A stretch of DNA of 64,000 nucleotides from Janibacter limosus (GCF_004295485.1 NZ_CP036164.1:2666001-2730000), one strand, 5' to 3'; shown: positions 32,220 through 41,681, numbered from the stretch's first letter. A program made the numbers and translations. Notes: generated by a model not told the origin, from the sequence alone.

Positions 32220-34812
32220 GGGTCAGGGTCTGCTCGGTGCCCTCGCGGACCGCAGCCTCGCTGCTCGGCCACGGGTGGGTGCGCCCGGCGAGCCAGTCAT
32301 CGACCTGGTCGTCGTAGTGGTCGCTGAAGGGGTGCCCGGACGCCCCGGTCTGGTTGACCCACCGTGACGCGTCGAGGTCACCGAGGTCGACGACCATGCG
32401 CATCGACGGGGCCGACGTCACCGCAAAGCCCTGCGACGCGTCCCAGCCGGTCGCGTCGACCGTCGACGAGCCGCCCTGGACGGGGTGCGGCCCGGAGTTG
32501 ACCAGGCCCCGCACCGGGGCGGGGATGGTGTCTCCGCCGAGCACCTGGTGGCGGAAGGTCACCTGGTGCAGCTGGTCCCACCGCCAGGTCGCAGGGTCCT
32601 TGCCGAGCTCGCGGGTGAGGTCCAGTCGCGCGTCGACGAGGGCGCGTCGCAGGATCTCGTCGCGCCCCTCGACGACCCCCGCCGTCGTGCGGTCGTCCCA
32701 CCAGCCGCTCTGGGGCTTGGCGAGCAGGCCGGTCACGGCCTGCCAGTACTGCGACCCGCCGCTGGCCTGCAGGTCGGCGGGGAGGTCGTCGTTGAAGGTC
32801 AGCGCCACGATCCGCTGCCACACCGCGTTGAAGTACATCGCGGCGGCTGCGTCCTCCCCCGCCCCGGCCGGCTGACGGCCGTCCCAGTCACGCAGGAGGG
32901 CACGCGCGTCCTCGGTGAAGGGATCGTCGAGCTCCACCTCGAGCAGCGGGCCGAGGAGCGCCGGCGCGAGGCCGTTGTCCGTGTCGAGCTGGATGCGCGC
33001 CATCTTGTCGGGGCTGACCTGCTCGTCACTCTCGAGCAGGTCGCGGATGCGCTGCGAGCGATAGCCGGAGTCCCACTCCGTCGTGAGGAAGGGGGTGGTG
33101 CTCGCCGTGACCTGCTGGTTGGCCGTCACGACCAGTCCCTCGGGCGGGTCCAGCGAGGACGGCAGCTCGTCGAAGGGGACGAAGCCGGTCCAGTCGTAGG
33201 CCGAGTCCCATCCCGGGGCCGGCACGTAGCCGGGCGGGTTGTCGCCGACGCCCTTGCGGATGGGCACCTGCCCGGGGGCCTGGTAGCCGATGTGACCGGC
33301 GGTGTCGGCATAGACGAGGTTTTGGCTCGGGACCGCGAAGTCCTTTGCCGCAGCGCGGAACTCGTCCCAGTTGCTCGCCGTGTTGAGCCCGAGCAGGGCG
33401 TCGGCCGTCGTGGTCGGTCGCAGGGCCGTCCAGGCGAAGGAGACGGCGTAGTCGCTCGTGGCCCGCCCCTCGACCTCGACCTCGTCCCCGGCCGCCGCGA
33501 CGGAGGGGACGGCGTCCGACAGGATCGGCCCGTGACCGGTCGAGCGCACGGTGATCTGCTGGCTCGGGCCACCCGCCACCCGGATCGTCTCGGTGCGCGT
33601 CTCGAGCGGGCGCAGCCGGCCGTCGCGCAGGTACTCGTCGCCAGTGATCTGCTCGAGGTAGAAGTCGGTCACGTCGGGCGCGAGGTTGGTGAAGCCCCAC
33701 GCGATGTCCCGGTTGTGCCCGATGACGACACCGGGTACACCGGCGAAGGTGTAGCCGGACACGTCGATCGGGCAGGCATCGCTGACCTCACGGCAGTGCA
33801 GACCCATCTGGTACCAGATGCCGGGCATGCTCACCCCGAGGTGGGGGTCGTTGGCCAGCAACGGCGCTCCCGTCGTGGACCGCTCGCCCGAGACCACCCA
33901 GGAGTTGGAGCCGATCCCCTCGCCGCGGCCGAGCAGCGCGGGCACCGCGTCGATCGCGGCCGCGGTGTCGAGCACTGCGGCAGAGCCTGCTGGTGCGGAC
34001 GAGCCGGCCGGCGCGGACGACGAAGTTGGTTGGGCCCCCTTCGGCTGGGCCCCCTTCGGCTGCGCGGGCTGCGCCGACCCTCCCTTCGCTCCTCCCGGTC
34101 GCCAGTCCTTGCCCGAGAGGATCGGCACGTGCTCGGCCGTGGGGTAGGCCGGGTAGAGCTCGGCGATCATCGTGTCGCTGACCCGGCCCTGCAGCGCGGC
34201 GCGGGTCAGCTCGCCGGTGTAGTTGCCACGCAGGTCCCACGCCATCGCCTTCAGCCACGCGAGAGAGTCCACGGAGGTCCACGGCTCGACGCGGTACTCG
34301 GGCAGGCTCAGGGACAGGATCGTGTACTCGAGGGCCATCGAGGAGGGCGAGCCCTGCTCCTCGATCCACGCGTTGACCCCGTCGGTGTAGGCCGCGAGCG
34401 CCCGACGGGTCTCCGGCTGGAGCATCGGCAGCTCCTGCTCGGCCACCCGGCGCCACCCCATCGTGCGGATCACCGTGTCGGTCTCGACGCCGGGCTCGCC
34501 CACGAGCTCGGCGAGGCGGCCGGCGGTGATGTGCCGTCGGGTGTCCATCTCGAAGAAGCGGTCCTGGGCCTGCACATAGCCCTGTGCCCGCATGAGGTCG
34601 CCCCTGGTGTCGGCGTAGATGTGGGGGATGCCCTGGGCGTCCCGCAGCACCTCGACGTCACCGGTCAGTCCTTTGACCTCGAGCGTCCCGTCGGTCTGGG
34701 GAAGGGGGCGGCGCCCCTGGCCGAAGACGACCCCGGCGAGCACCACGACGAGCACGATGACGAGGGCCAGCGTCACGTAGAGGCTGCGGCGTACCTGACG
34801 CGCGAGGGTCAC
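32200..34812 (-). CDS. Penicillin acylase family protein (Ntn hydrolase)
   Basis: 870-residue precursor with an N-terminal membrane or signal helix (LYVTLALVIVLVVVLAGVVF) and the alpha chain opening VEVLRDAQGIPHIYADT. The beta-chain start GSNSWVVSG supplies the catalytic serine after autocleavage; ANDPHLG and GHNRDIAWGFTN follow. A low-complexity spacer made of QPKGAQPKGAQ and SSAPAG repeats (about residues 245-280) lies just before the cleavage region. It hydrolyses amides such as beta-lactams or acyl-homoserine lactones; the substrate is unknown. TAGTCT (34819-34824, minus strand) ends 6 nt before the GTG. Confidence 0.9.
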   Translation of the reverse strand: MTLARQVRRSLYVTLALVIVLVVVLAGVVFGQGRRPLPQTDGTLEVKGLTGDVEVLRDAQGIPHIYADTRGDLMRAQGYVQAQDRFFEMDTRRHITAGRLAELVGEPGVETDTVIRTMGWRRVAEQELPMLQPETRRALAAYTDGVNAWIEEQGSPSSMALEYTILSLSLPEYRVEPWTSVDSLAWLKAMAWDLRGNYTGELTRAALQGRVSDTMIAELYPAYPTAEHVPILSGKDWRPGGAKGGSAQPAQPKGAQPKGAQPTSSSAPAGSSAPAGSAAVLDTAAAIDAVPALLGRGEGIGSNSWVVSGERSTTGAPLLANDPHLGVSMPGIWYQMGLHCREVSDACPIDVSGYTFAGVPGVVIGHNRDIAWGFTNLAPDVTDFYLEQITGDEYLRDGRLRPLETRTETIRVAGGPSQQITVRSTGHGPILSDAVPSVAAAGDEVEVEGRATSDYAVSFAWTALRPTTTADALLGLNTASNWDEFRAAAKDFAVPSQNLVYADTAGHIGYQAPGQVPIRKGVGDNPPGYVPAPGWDSAYDWTGFVPFDELPSSLDPPEGLVVTANQQVTASTTPFLTTEWDSGYRSQRIRDLLESDEQVSPDKMARIQLDTDNGLAPALLGPLLEVELDDPFTEDARALLRDWDGRQPAGAGEDAAAAMYFNAVWQRIVALTFNDDLPADLQASGGSQYWQAVTGLLAKPQSGWWDDRTTAGVVEGRDEILRRALVDARLDLTRELGKDPATWRWDQLHQVTFRHQVLGGDTIPAPVRGLVNSGPHPVQGGSSTVDATGWDASQGFAVTSAPSMRMVVDLGDLDASRWVNQTGASGHPFSDHYDDQVDDWLAGRTHPWPSSEAAVREGTEQTLTLTPAGQ

Positions 34813-34853
34813 CCTGCGAGACTAGACGCCAGCGACGGCGAGAGGGGGATGCG

Positions 34854-36380
34854 GTGACGATGACCGAGCAGGCCGCTGCCTTCGGCCTCTCGGACCTGTC
34901 GCTGGTCCTCCTGGCCGGGTCGCTCGTGCTCGTCGTGGCCGTCGCTGCCGTCCGTCTGGCCACCAGCTCCGGCCTGCCGACCCTGCTGCTGTACCTGGCC
35001 ATCGGGCTCGCCGTGGGCAAGGAGGGCCTGGGGATCCCCTTCGACTCCGACCAGGTCGCGCAGGTGCTCGGCTACTGCGCTCTCGTCCTCATCCTCATCG
35101 AGGGCGGGCTGACGACGAACTGGTCCTCGATCCGCTCCTCCGTGGGCCCGGCCCTGGCGCTGTCGACCGTCGGTGTCCTCGTCTCGGTCGGGGTGGTCGC
35201 GGTCGCCCTGCACCAGATCCTGCGCACCGACTGGCAGATCAGCCTGCTCATCGGCGCGATCCTCGCCTCGACCGACGCCGCCGCCGTCTTCTCGGTGCTG
35301 CGGGTGGTGCCTCTCCCCCGACGGCTCTCCGGGATGCTCGAGGCCGAGTCCGGCTTCAACGACGCGCCCGTCGTCCTGCTCGTCACCGCCCTGTCCCTGC
35401 AGATCGCCGACCCGGCCACCGCCGAGCCGTGGTGGAGCATCGGGCTGCTCGCCGTCGTCGAGCTGGCGGGCGGCGCGCTCGTCGGGCTGGCGGTCGGCTG
35501 GCTCGGCGGGTGGCTGATGCGTCGTCTGGCGTCAGGGACCTCGGGCCTCTTCTCCCTCGGGGTCGTCGCGATCGGCGTGCTCGCCTACGCGAGTGCGGCC
35601 ACGATCCACACCTCCGGCTTCATCGCCTGCTACCTCGCGGCCCTCGTGCTGGGCAACATGCACCTGCCGCACCGCCAGTCGGTGACCGGCTTCGCCGAGG
35701 CGCTCGGCTGGCTCGCGCAGATCGGCCTCTTCGTCATGCTCGGGATGCTCGCCACCCCCTCGGGCTTCTTCGACGAGATCCCCCGCGCGATCCTCGTCGG
35801 GCTGGTCCTGCTCCTCGTGGCCCGGCCGCTGTCGGTCCTCGTCTCGCTCACCCCCTTCCGTGTGCCGTGGCGCGAGCAGGCATTCCTCTCCTGGGCCGGC
35901 CTGCGCGGTGCCGTGCCCGTCGTGCTGGCGACCGTCCCGATCACCAACAACGTCCCCGGGATCGAGTGGGTCTTCGACCTCGTCTTCATGCTCGTCGTCA
36001 TCTTCACCGTCGTGCAGGCACCGCTCATGCCGTGGGTGGCGCGGGCGCTGCGCGTCACCGAGCCCAGCCGGGCCACCGGGGTCATCGTCGAGGCGATGCC
36101 CCTGGAGGAGCTCGGCGCGCAGCTGCTCGAGATCGCGGTCGCCCCGGGGTCCAAGCTCGCCGGCGTCGAGATCTACGAGCTGCGGCTGCCCAAGGGGGCC
36201 AATGTCTCGCTCGTGGTGCGCGACAAGGAGACCTTCGTCCCCGACGCCCATACCCGGCTGTGGCCCAACGACCGGCTGCTCGTCGTCACCCCCGGCGACC
36301 TGCGCGAGGCGACGGAGAAGCGCTTCCGGGCCGTGTCCGCGAACGGCCGCCTGGCCGGCTGGCGCGGCGACGTATCATAG
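34854..36380 (+). CDS. Potassium/proton antiporter, CPA family with C-terminal RCK_C domain
   Basis: 508-residue transporter similar to NhaP2/CvrA. About twelve membrane segments include GAILASTDAAAVFSVLR, the family's ion-binding Asp motif, and AEALGWLAQIGLFVMLGML. A C-terminal TrkA_C/RCK_C domain (ELGAQLLEIAVAPGSKLAGV to VVTPGDLREATEKRF) suggests regulation by ligand. It would exchange K+ or Na+ for protons at the membrane. AGAGGGGG lies 5 nt before GTG 34854; an in-frame ATG is at 34860. It is divergent from the penicillin-acylase gene. Confidence 0.9.
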   Translation: MTMTEQAAAFGLSDLSLVLLAGSLVLVVAVAAVRLATSSGLPTLLLYLAIGLAVGKEGLGIPFDSDQVAQVLGYCALVLILIEGGLTTNWSSIRSSVGPALALSTVGVLVSVGVVAVALHQILRTDWQISLLIGAILASTDAAAVFSVLRVVPLPRRLSGMLEAESGFNDAPVVLLVTALSLQIADPATAEPWWSIGLLAVVELAGGALVGLAVGWLGGWLMRRLASGTSGLFSLGVVAIGVLAYASAATIHTSGFIACYLAALVLGNMHLPHRQSVTGFAEALGWLAQIGLFVMLGMLATPSGFFDEIPRAILVGLVLLLVARPLSVLVSLTPFRVPWREQAFLSWAGLRGAVPVVLATVPITNNVPGIEWVFDLVFMLVVIFTVVQAPLMPWVARALRVTEPSRATGVIVEAMPLEELGAQLLEIAVAPGSKLAGVEIYELRLPKGANVSLVVRDKETFVPDAHTRLWPNDRLLVVTPGDLREATEKRFRAVSANGRLAGWRGDVS

Positions 36381-36388
36381 GGCCTGTT

Positions 36389-36739
36389 ATGCCTACCTAT
36401 GCCTACGCCTGCGCCGACTGCGGCCACGCCTTCGACATCGTCCAGTCCTTCAGCGACGACTCGCTGACGGTGTGCCCCAGCTGCGGCGGCAACCTGCGCA
36501 AGCAGTTCAACGCCGTCGGCGTCGTCTTCAAGGGAGGCGGCTTCTACCGCAACGACTCCCGGGCGACCAGCTCCTCGACCGACACGGCGGCGAGCAGCTC
36601 GACCGCCGCCTCGAGCACCTCCTCGAGCAGCGACTCGTCGTCGAGCTCGACGGGCGGCTCCGGCACCTCCAACGGGTCCTCCACGAGCAGCTCGTCCACA
36701 CCCTCGAGCACCACCAGCGCTGCGTCCACCGCCAGCTGA
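36389..36739 (+). CDS. FmdB-family zinc ribbon protein
   Basis: 116-residue protein beginning MPTYAYACADCGHAFDIVQS with a second CPSCGG, the four-cysteine FmdB/CxxC_CXXC_SSSS zinc ribbon, and the conserved KQFNAVGVVFKGGGFYRND. The remaining half is an almost pure Ser/Thr/Gly tail, longer than usual and probably disordered. It starts 8 nt after the antiporter stop. The function of FmdB proteins is uncertain; transcription or formamidase-linked regulation has been proposed. Confidence 0.9.
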   Translation: MPTYAYACADCGHAFDIVQSFSDDSLTVCPSCGGNLRKQFNAVGVVFKGGGFYRNDSRATSSSTDTAASSSTAASSTSSSSDSSSSSTGGSGTSNGSSTSSSSTPSSTTSAASTAS

Positions 36740-36780
36740 TCGACCACCCGCTGGGGACCACATGTCCCTAGCGTCGAGGC

Positions 36781-37215
36781 ATGGCCTCCTCCCGTCTGGC
36801 GCAGCAGCTCCCGTCCCTCTTCGGGCCCTCACGGCGCGCGGCCTGGCGGCTCTCGCTGGTGCGGCGAGCCCTCGCGGTCGTCGCGATCCTGCTGGCACTG
36901 CACCTGACCCTCGGCGCCGTCCGCCCGCCCGCAGCGGCCCCCGTACCGGCCGCTGAGCGCGCTGGGCCCGAGCTGTCGCTCCCCCTGGCCGTGCCGGCAG
37001 ACCACCTGCTCCCCGGCGACGCCGTCGCGGTCTACGTCCCGGGGCGCGGGACCCCGATCGCCACGGGCGCCCGCATCGCGGGCACCTCCCAGACACCGTC
37101 CGGGGCGGCCATGGCGCGGGTCATCCTGCGCCGCAGCGATGTCGAGCCGATCCTGCGCCAGATGGGCGCCGGCGGGGCCTCACAGGGCGGTTTCGTCCTC
37201 GTGGCGGGTGGGTGA
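36781..37215 (+). CDS. SAF/CpaB-like membrane protein, apparently shortened
   Basis: 144-residue protein with a basic N-terminus (RRAAWRLSLVRR), one helix (ALAVVAILLALHLTLGAV) and a short outer domain. LSLPLAVPADHLLPGDAVAVYVPG resembles the second half of SAF/RcpC-like proteins that often neighbour fmdB and mscL in actinobacteria. The usual preceding SAF core (a V..ARDLPAGH-type stretch) is absent, so the gene may have lost an internal segment. TAGCGT (36769-36774) ends 6 nt before the ATG, suggesting a leaderless transcript. Assignment is tentative. Confidence 0.6.
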   Translation: MASSRLAQQLPSLFGPSRRAAWRLSLVRRALAVVAILLALHLTLGAVRPPAAAPVPAAERAGPELSLPLAVPADHLLPGDAVAVYVPGRGTPIATGARIAGTSQTPSGAAMARVILRRSDVEPILRQMGAGGASQGGFVLVAGG

Positions 37216-37332
37216 GCGACGCACGACACGCCGCTCTGGCACGGCAATCGACCCGCCGATGGTTCACAATGCAAGACGAGTGATGTGCACATACGTCACG
37301 CCCCTGTGTACCCAAACCGAAGGGAGACCCTC

Positions 37333-37695
37333 ATGAAGGGCTTCAAGGACTTCATCATGCGCGGCAATCTCGTCGAGATCGCCGTCGGTCTGATCATCGC
37401 CACGTCGTTCGCCACCGTGGTCGCCACGTTCACCGCCGTCATCATGGCGCTGATCGCCAAGGTCCTCGGCAGCAACCCGGACTTCTCGGCCTTCAAGCCG
37501 GGTGGCATCCCCGTCGGCGCCTTCATCACCGCCGTCGTCGCATTCCTCATCCTCGCCGCCGTCGTCTACTTCGGTGTCGTCAAGCCCTACACCGCGATGC
37601 GTGAGCGCTTCGTCGCCAACGAGGAGGAGACCACCGACGAGTCCGTCGAGCTCCTCCGCGAGATCCGCGACTCCCTGCGCGCCGGTCGCGCCTGA
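37333..37695 (+). CDS. mscL: Large-conductance mechanosensitive channel
   Basis: 120-residue MscL that opens under membrane tension to release solutes. It starts MKGFKDFIMRGNLVEIAVGLI, the conserved N-terminal amphipathic helix and TM1, continues with the outer loop and TM2 (FITAVVAFLILAAVVYFGVV), and ends with a charged helix bundle (LLREIRDSLRAGRA). AGGGAG is 7 nt upstream of the ATG. It is followed by a strong terminator, so it is a single gene or the end of the unit. Confidence 0.96.
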   Translation: MKGFKDFIMRGNLVEIAVGLIIATSFATVVATFTAVIMALIAKVLGSNPDFSAFKPGGIPVGAFITAVVAFLILAAVVYFGVVKPYTAMRERFVANEEETTDESVELLREIRDSLRAGRA

Positions 37696-37715
37696 GTCAC
37701 ACCGCTTCACGCCCG

Positions 37716-37752
37716 AAGAGGGCCGGTCACCGTCACGGTGACCGGCCCTCTT
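37716..37752. terminator. Strong bidirectional hairpin terminator after mscL
   Basis: Perfect 17-bp stem AAGAGGGCCGGTCACCG / CGGTGACCGGCCCTCTT with a 3-nt TCA loop; the CTCTT end gives a short T run in either direction. It separates mscL from the convergent small gene. Confidence 0.85.
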
Positions 37753-37806
37753 CGTCGTGATCGGGTGCTCAGGTGCGCGGGATGTCGGGAGTGGGCGGGT
37801 GGGCGC

Positions 37807-38040
37807 TCACTCCCAGTGCGGCGGTCGCTGCTCCCGCAGCCAGCGGTCGTGGGCGTCCTCGTCGGGACGCTCCCCCCAGCCGCGATCGGTGTCGTCACGG
37901 GTCTGCTCGGGCTTTGCCTTCGGCTTCGGCTTCGGCTTCGGCTTCGACCCAGGGGTGGCGTCCGCCGGGTCCGCCTTCGCGGAAAGGGTGAGGTCCTCCC
38001 CTTCGCCGGTCTGCCTGTCGGCTCCGGGTGTCGGGCTCAC
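37807..38040 (-). CDS. Small charged hypothetical protein with Lys-Pro repeat
   Basis: 77-residue hydrophilic protein with a central KPKPKPKPKAKPEQ repeat, encoded by a CCTTCGG-type tandem, and a conserved-looking end GWGERPDEDAHDRWLREQRP. The GTG start overlaps the stop of the helicase-like gene as GTGA (38040-38037), so it is coupled to it. The C-terminal motif recurs in small actinobacterial proteins of unknown role; I recognise no domain. Confidence 0.65.
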   Translation of the reverse strand: MSPTPGADRQTGEGEDLTLSAKADPADATPGSKPKPKPKPKAKPEQTRDDTDRGWGERPDEDAHDRWLREQRPPHWE

Positions 38041-41000
38041 GACTCCTCCTTGGCGATGGCTTCGCGCACGGCGCGCAGGACCTGGGCCTCCTGCCGGGCC
38101 GGGTCGGCGAAGATGTCGACCGCCCACAGCCGCAGGTGTGCCCATCCGAGGTCGGTGAGGCGCTCCACGAGGATCCGGTCGCGCTGCCGGGTCGAGGCCA
38201 GACCGGCGTAGCCCGGTCCGTCGACGTCCACGGCCAGCAGCATGCGCTGGCGGTCCCGCGGGTCGGCGACCGCGATGTCGACCCGGTGCTCGCCCATGCC
38301 GACGTCGGTCGTCACCACGAGACCACCCTCCCGCAGTCGCTGGACAAAGCCGGCGAGCAGTGGGCTCAGCGGGGCCGACCCATCGGAGGTGGTCGGGGTC
38401 GGGTCGACCAGACCCGTCAGCAGGGTGCGCAGCGCCCGATGGCCGGGCAGGTTGCCCCGGTCACCGGCGAGGTCGCCCGGGTCGATGGTGGTCACCCAGA
38501 TCGCCGCCCGGCGGGCCCGGGTCGCCGCGATGAGGACCAGCTCGGCGCCGGTCACGCCACTGAGGGCGCCCAGCCGCTGCACGACCCGCCCCTGGGGCGT
38601 ACGGCCGAAGCCGACGGCCACGATCACGGTGTCGCGCTGCTGACGCTGCCACCGCTCGGCAGGCTTGATGACGAGGGGCTCCCGCAGCCCGGCCATGGCC
38701 TGCCCGACCTGTGGCTCGGCTTGCGCCAGCTCGGCCACGGCGTCGGCGATCCGGTCGGCGTGCAGCTGGCCGAAGGTCACGATGCCCAGGGTCCGACGCG
38801 GGTAGCGCCGCAGGTGCTCACGGACCCGCTCGAGGACCTCTGCGACCTCTGCCGTGGTGGTCTCGACGAGCCCGGTGCGCTCGTCGAGGATCCCGTGGCC
38901 CTCGACCCGCACGAGATGGACCGCGTCGTGGGGGACGGGGGCCGGCGGGTGGACCACCTCTGCAGCGGTGGTCTCGGCGCCGAGGAGGTTGTCGACCCGC
39001 GGGCGGGGATACGCGCTGTCCCGCAAGGCGATCGACGGCAGGACCCGGGAGGCCAGGTCGGCGAGCGAGCTGCGGGGGCGGGCCGGTGCCGGGACGCCTG
39101 CGTCGGCCGTCCACGTGTCGGGTGGCAGCTGACCACGGTCGCCGATGACGAGCAGCTGGTCTCCGCGGGCGATGCCCGAGAGGGTGCGCGCCAGCGTCGT
39201 GCGCGATGCGTCGTCGACGATCACCAGGTCGAAGCGCTCGTCGAGGGGCAGCACCTGACCGACGACGAAGGGAGGCATCGCCCAAGCCGGTGCGGCCGCC
39301 CGCAGCAGGCCACCCCACCGGTCGAAGGCCTGGCTCCACGCCGGCCTGGCCAGGAGGCCCTCGTGGGCCGCGGCGACCTGCCGCGCGGCAGCCCGGTGCC
39401 GGCGGCCGTCGACGTGGAAGCGCTCGCGCTGGCGGGCGGCGATGCGGGCGGCGTTGGCGCCCAGGCTCGCCCGGTCGGCCTCGACAAAGGTGCGCAGTGC
39501 CTCGTCGAGCTGCTCGCCCGTCACCTGGGCGAAGCGCTCGTCCCTGCCGGCCTCGGCGAGCACCGAGGCCCACCAGACGAAGAGCACCTCGTCGGCGGCG
39601 GACTCGGCGGGCACCCTCCGTGCGGCGAGGTCGTCGACGAGGTCGCCGAGTCCCCGTGAGCGCAGGTCGTCGAGGTCCGCGATGACCGTGGGCACGACGC
39701 GGGCACCGGCGGTGTCCTTGCCCAGGGCGTCCAGTCGAGCGGTCAGCTCTTCCCACGGGGTGTCGAGCAGGCTCGTGGCTGCAGGGTCGTCGCCGATGAC
39801 CGACGCGACGTGCGTCAGGTCGGCGTAGACGCGCTCGTAGGCGGTGTGCGCCCGGTCCATGTCGGTGGGGATCCGCGGTCGTCCGCCACCGCCGGTCAGC
39901 CGCGACCAGTTGCGGCGCTGCTGGGACGCGAGCTGGAGGGCGGCGTGCAGGTCCTCGGGGGGACGGCCGGGCCGCAGGAGCCGTCGGGCATGGGCGCGCA
40001 GCCGACGCTTCTCGACCACGCCGAGCGACTCGCCCTCGGGCGAGGCGCCCTTGGGCGCCGTGGCGGCGAGGAGGTGGTCGAGCGGGGTGTCGAAGATCTC
40101 GGGGCGGAAGATCTCGACGGTGTCGCGGATCTCCTCGATGCCGGCGAGGAAGCGGCCGTGGTCCGCGGGAGTGGCGGCGCGTGGCTCGGCGATGTCGGCG
40201 AAGACCTCGCGGACCGTCGCGCGCAGCTGGGCGAGCGTGCCGTCCTTGCCGCGCAGGCGGTCGACGGCTGCCAGGACCTCGTCGACGTCGGCGTCGTCGT
40301 GCAGTCGCGCACCGGCCCAGGGCTGGTCGCTGCGGCCGGGGTGCCACGCCTTGCGGTTGGCCAGCCCGACCACCTGCGCGACGAGGGCTTCCCTCCCTTC
40401 GACATCGAGGGAGGCGAGGACCTTGCCGCTCAGCCGCACCCGCGAGCGGGGCGCCGGGCGGCGGGTGCTCAGGCCGACGATCGCGTCGTGCGCCTGGGCG
40501 ATGGACACGCCCCACGGCTCGCGCGGCTCGTGCATGGCGTGGGTGTGGCCGTCGAGCAGGTGCGCAGCGGACCCGGCCCGGCGGCCGGGGTTGTCGAAGG
40601 ACCGCTCGGACTCGGGCAGCCCCCGGGGCCAGCGGTCGACGACGACGGCGGGGTCGATCTCGACGGCGGGGTCGACGACGTGGATGAGCAGGTCCTCGAG
40701 CCCAGCCTCCTTGAGGTCCTCGACGACGGCCTCGATGGCCGCTGTCTTCTCGGTGAGCAGGAGCACGCTGCGGCGCTCGCCCGCCGTCTGGGCGATGACC
40801 GAGGCGACGAGGCGGGCGATGCCCGTGCCGGGAGGGGCATCGACATAGAGGTCCTCCCCCGCGGCGACCCGGTCGAGGACGGCTTGCTGGTCGGCGGTGA
40901 TGTCGAGGACCGCGGTGTCGGCGACGCTGTCGGGCTCGGTCTGCGCGGGTGGCACCGGCTCGCCCGCGATCAGGGCCGCCGCGGGGCCGCGCGTGATCCG

Positions 41001-41672
41001 GTCGCCCAGACCGGCCAGGTCGGCGAGCGCCTCTGCCTTGCCGTAGGGGAAGGCGGCCAGCACGATCCGGGGGGTGATGTTGAGCTCGGGCAGGTCCGCG
41101 CACAGGCGCCGCAGCTCGTCGAGGATCGGCGTGGGGTTGAAGCCGCGGCCGTCTCCGCGGCCGAGGTCGGCGAGGGCTTCGCCGTCGATGTCACGGTGCA
41201 GGGCCCGACGCAGATAGGTCAGGAGGGCCGGGTTGATCTCGACGCGGTGGGCCAGGTCGAGGGCGAAGTCGGGCCCCGGCCGCAGTCGCCGCAGCGTCGC
41301 TCGACGCAGGACGACGGGCGCCAGTGGCCGCTCGTCCTCACCCGGCACCTGCCAGGAGGCGGACCCCATGGCGAGGAACCCCGTGTGGACCCCGTGCTCC
41401 TCGGCGATCCGCTCGACGTGCTCGGTCAGCTCGGCCGCCCGGCGCTGGGCGCGCAGCAGGGCGCCGGGCTCCCGCACGAGGTCGGAGAGGCGAGCGTCCC
41501 TGCCGGACAACAGCATTGCCACGCCACCGGGGTGGGCCGTCGTGAGGTCGACGACGTGCGGGTCGCGGGCCGGCCACAGCAGGGTGTTGGGGCCCCCGAG
41601 CTCCATGAGCTCGCGGCGCAGCCGCGAGACGTCAGCCGACACCGGGGCAGGGGTGGTCGACGGGGTGCTCAC
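38037..41672 (-). CDS. SF1 helicase-like protein with C-terminal MTES_1575/DUF559-type nuclease domain, degenerate Walker A
   Basis: 1211-residue protein. The N-terminal DUF4011-like part includes PNTLLWPARDPHVVDL; the ATPase begins DITADQQAVLDRVAAGEDLY. The P-loop reads VDAPPGTGIAR (about 278-288), with Ile where the ATP-binding Lys should be. Walker B is VIVDDAS instead of DEA(S/G), but the later GDRGQLPPD and an RATRARRA segment keep the Upf1-like pattern. The C-terminus (MLLAVDVDGPGYAGL...RQRDRILVERLTDLGW) is a restriction-endonuclease-like domain. ATP hydrolysis is doubtful. TAGCGT (41679-41684) ends 6 nt before the GTG and overlaps the MFS stop codon. Confidence 0.8.
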   Translation of the reverse strand: MSTPSTTPAPVSADVSRLRRELMELGGPNTLLWPARDPHVVDLTTAHPGGVAMLLSGRDARLSDLVREPGALLRAQRRAAELTEHVERIAEEHGVHTGFLAMGSASWQVPGEDERPLAPVVLRRATLRRLRPGPDFALDLAHRVEINPALLTYLRRALHRDIDGEALADLGRGDGRGFNPTPILDELRRLCADLPELNITPRIVLAAFPYGKAEALADLAGLGDRITRGPAAALIAGEPVPPAQTEPDSVADTAVLDITADQQAVLDRVAAGEDLYVDAPPGTGIARLVASVIAQTAGERRSVLLLTEKTAAIEAVVEDLKEAGLEDLLIHVVDPAVEIDPAVVVDRWPRGLPESERSFDNPGRRAGSAAHLLDGHTHAMHEPREPWGVSIAQAHDAIVGLSTRRPAPRSRVRLSGKVLASLDVEGREALVAQVVGLANRKAWHPGRSDQPWAGARLHDDADVDEVLAAVDRLRGKDGTLAQLRATVREVFADIAEPRAATPADHGRFLAGIEEIRDTVEIFRPEIFDTPLDHLLAATAPKGASPEGESLGVVEKRRLRAHARRLLRPGRPPEDLHAALQLASQQRRNWSRLTGGGGRPRIPTDMDRAHTAYERVYADLTHVASVIGDDPAATSLLDTPWEELTARLDALGKDTAGARVVPTVIADLDDLRSRGLGDLVDDLAARRVPAESAADEVLFVWWASVLAEAGRDERFAQVTGEQLDEALRTFVEADRASLGANAARIAARQRERFHVDGRRHRAAARQVAAAHEGLLARPAWSQAFDRWGGLLRAAAPAWAMPPFVVGQVLPLDERFDLVIVDDASRTTLARTLSGIARGDQLLVIGDRGQLPPDTWTADAGVPAPARPRSSLADLASRVLPSIALRDSAYPRPRVDNLLGAETTAAEVVHPPAPVPHDAVHLVRVEGHGILDERTGLVETTTAEVAEVLERVREHLRRYPRRTLGIVTFGQLHADRIADAVAELAQAEPQVGQAMAGLREPLVIKPAERWQRQQRDTVIVAVGFGRTPQGRVVQRLGALSGVTGAELVLIAATRARRAAIWVTTIDPGDLAGDRGNLPGHRALRTLLTGLVDPTPTTSDGSAPLSPLLAGFVQRLREGGLVVTTDVGMGEHRVDIAVADPRDRQRMLLAVDVDGPGYAGLASTRQRDRILVERLTDLGWAHLRLWAVDIFADPARQEAQVLRAVREAIAKEES

Positions 41673-41681
41673 CGGGCAACG

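Noticed and set aside
37915..37955. CCTTCGG-type tandem repeat as a regulatory microsatellite
   Set aside because: It lies inside a small coding gene and encodes a Lys-Pro repeat; there is no promoter context.
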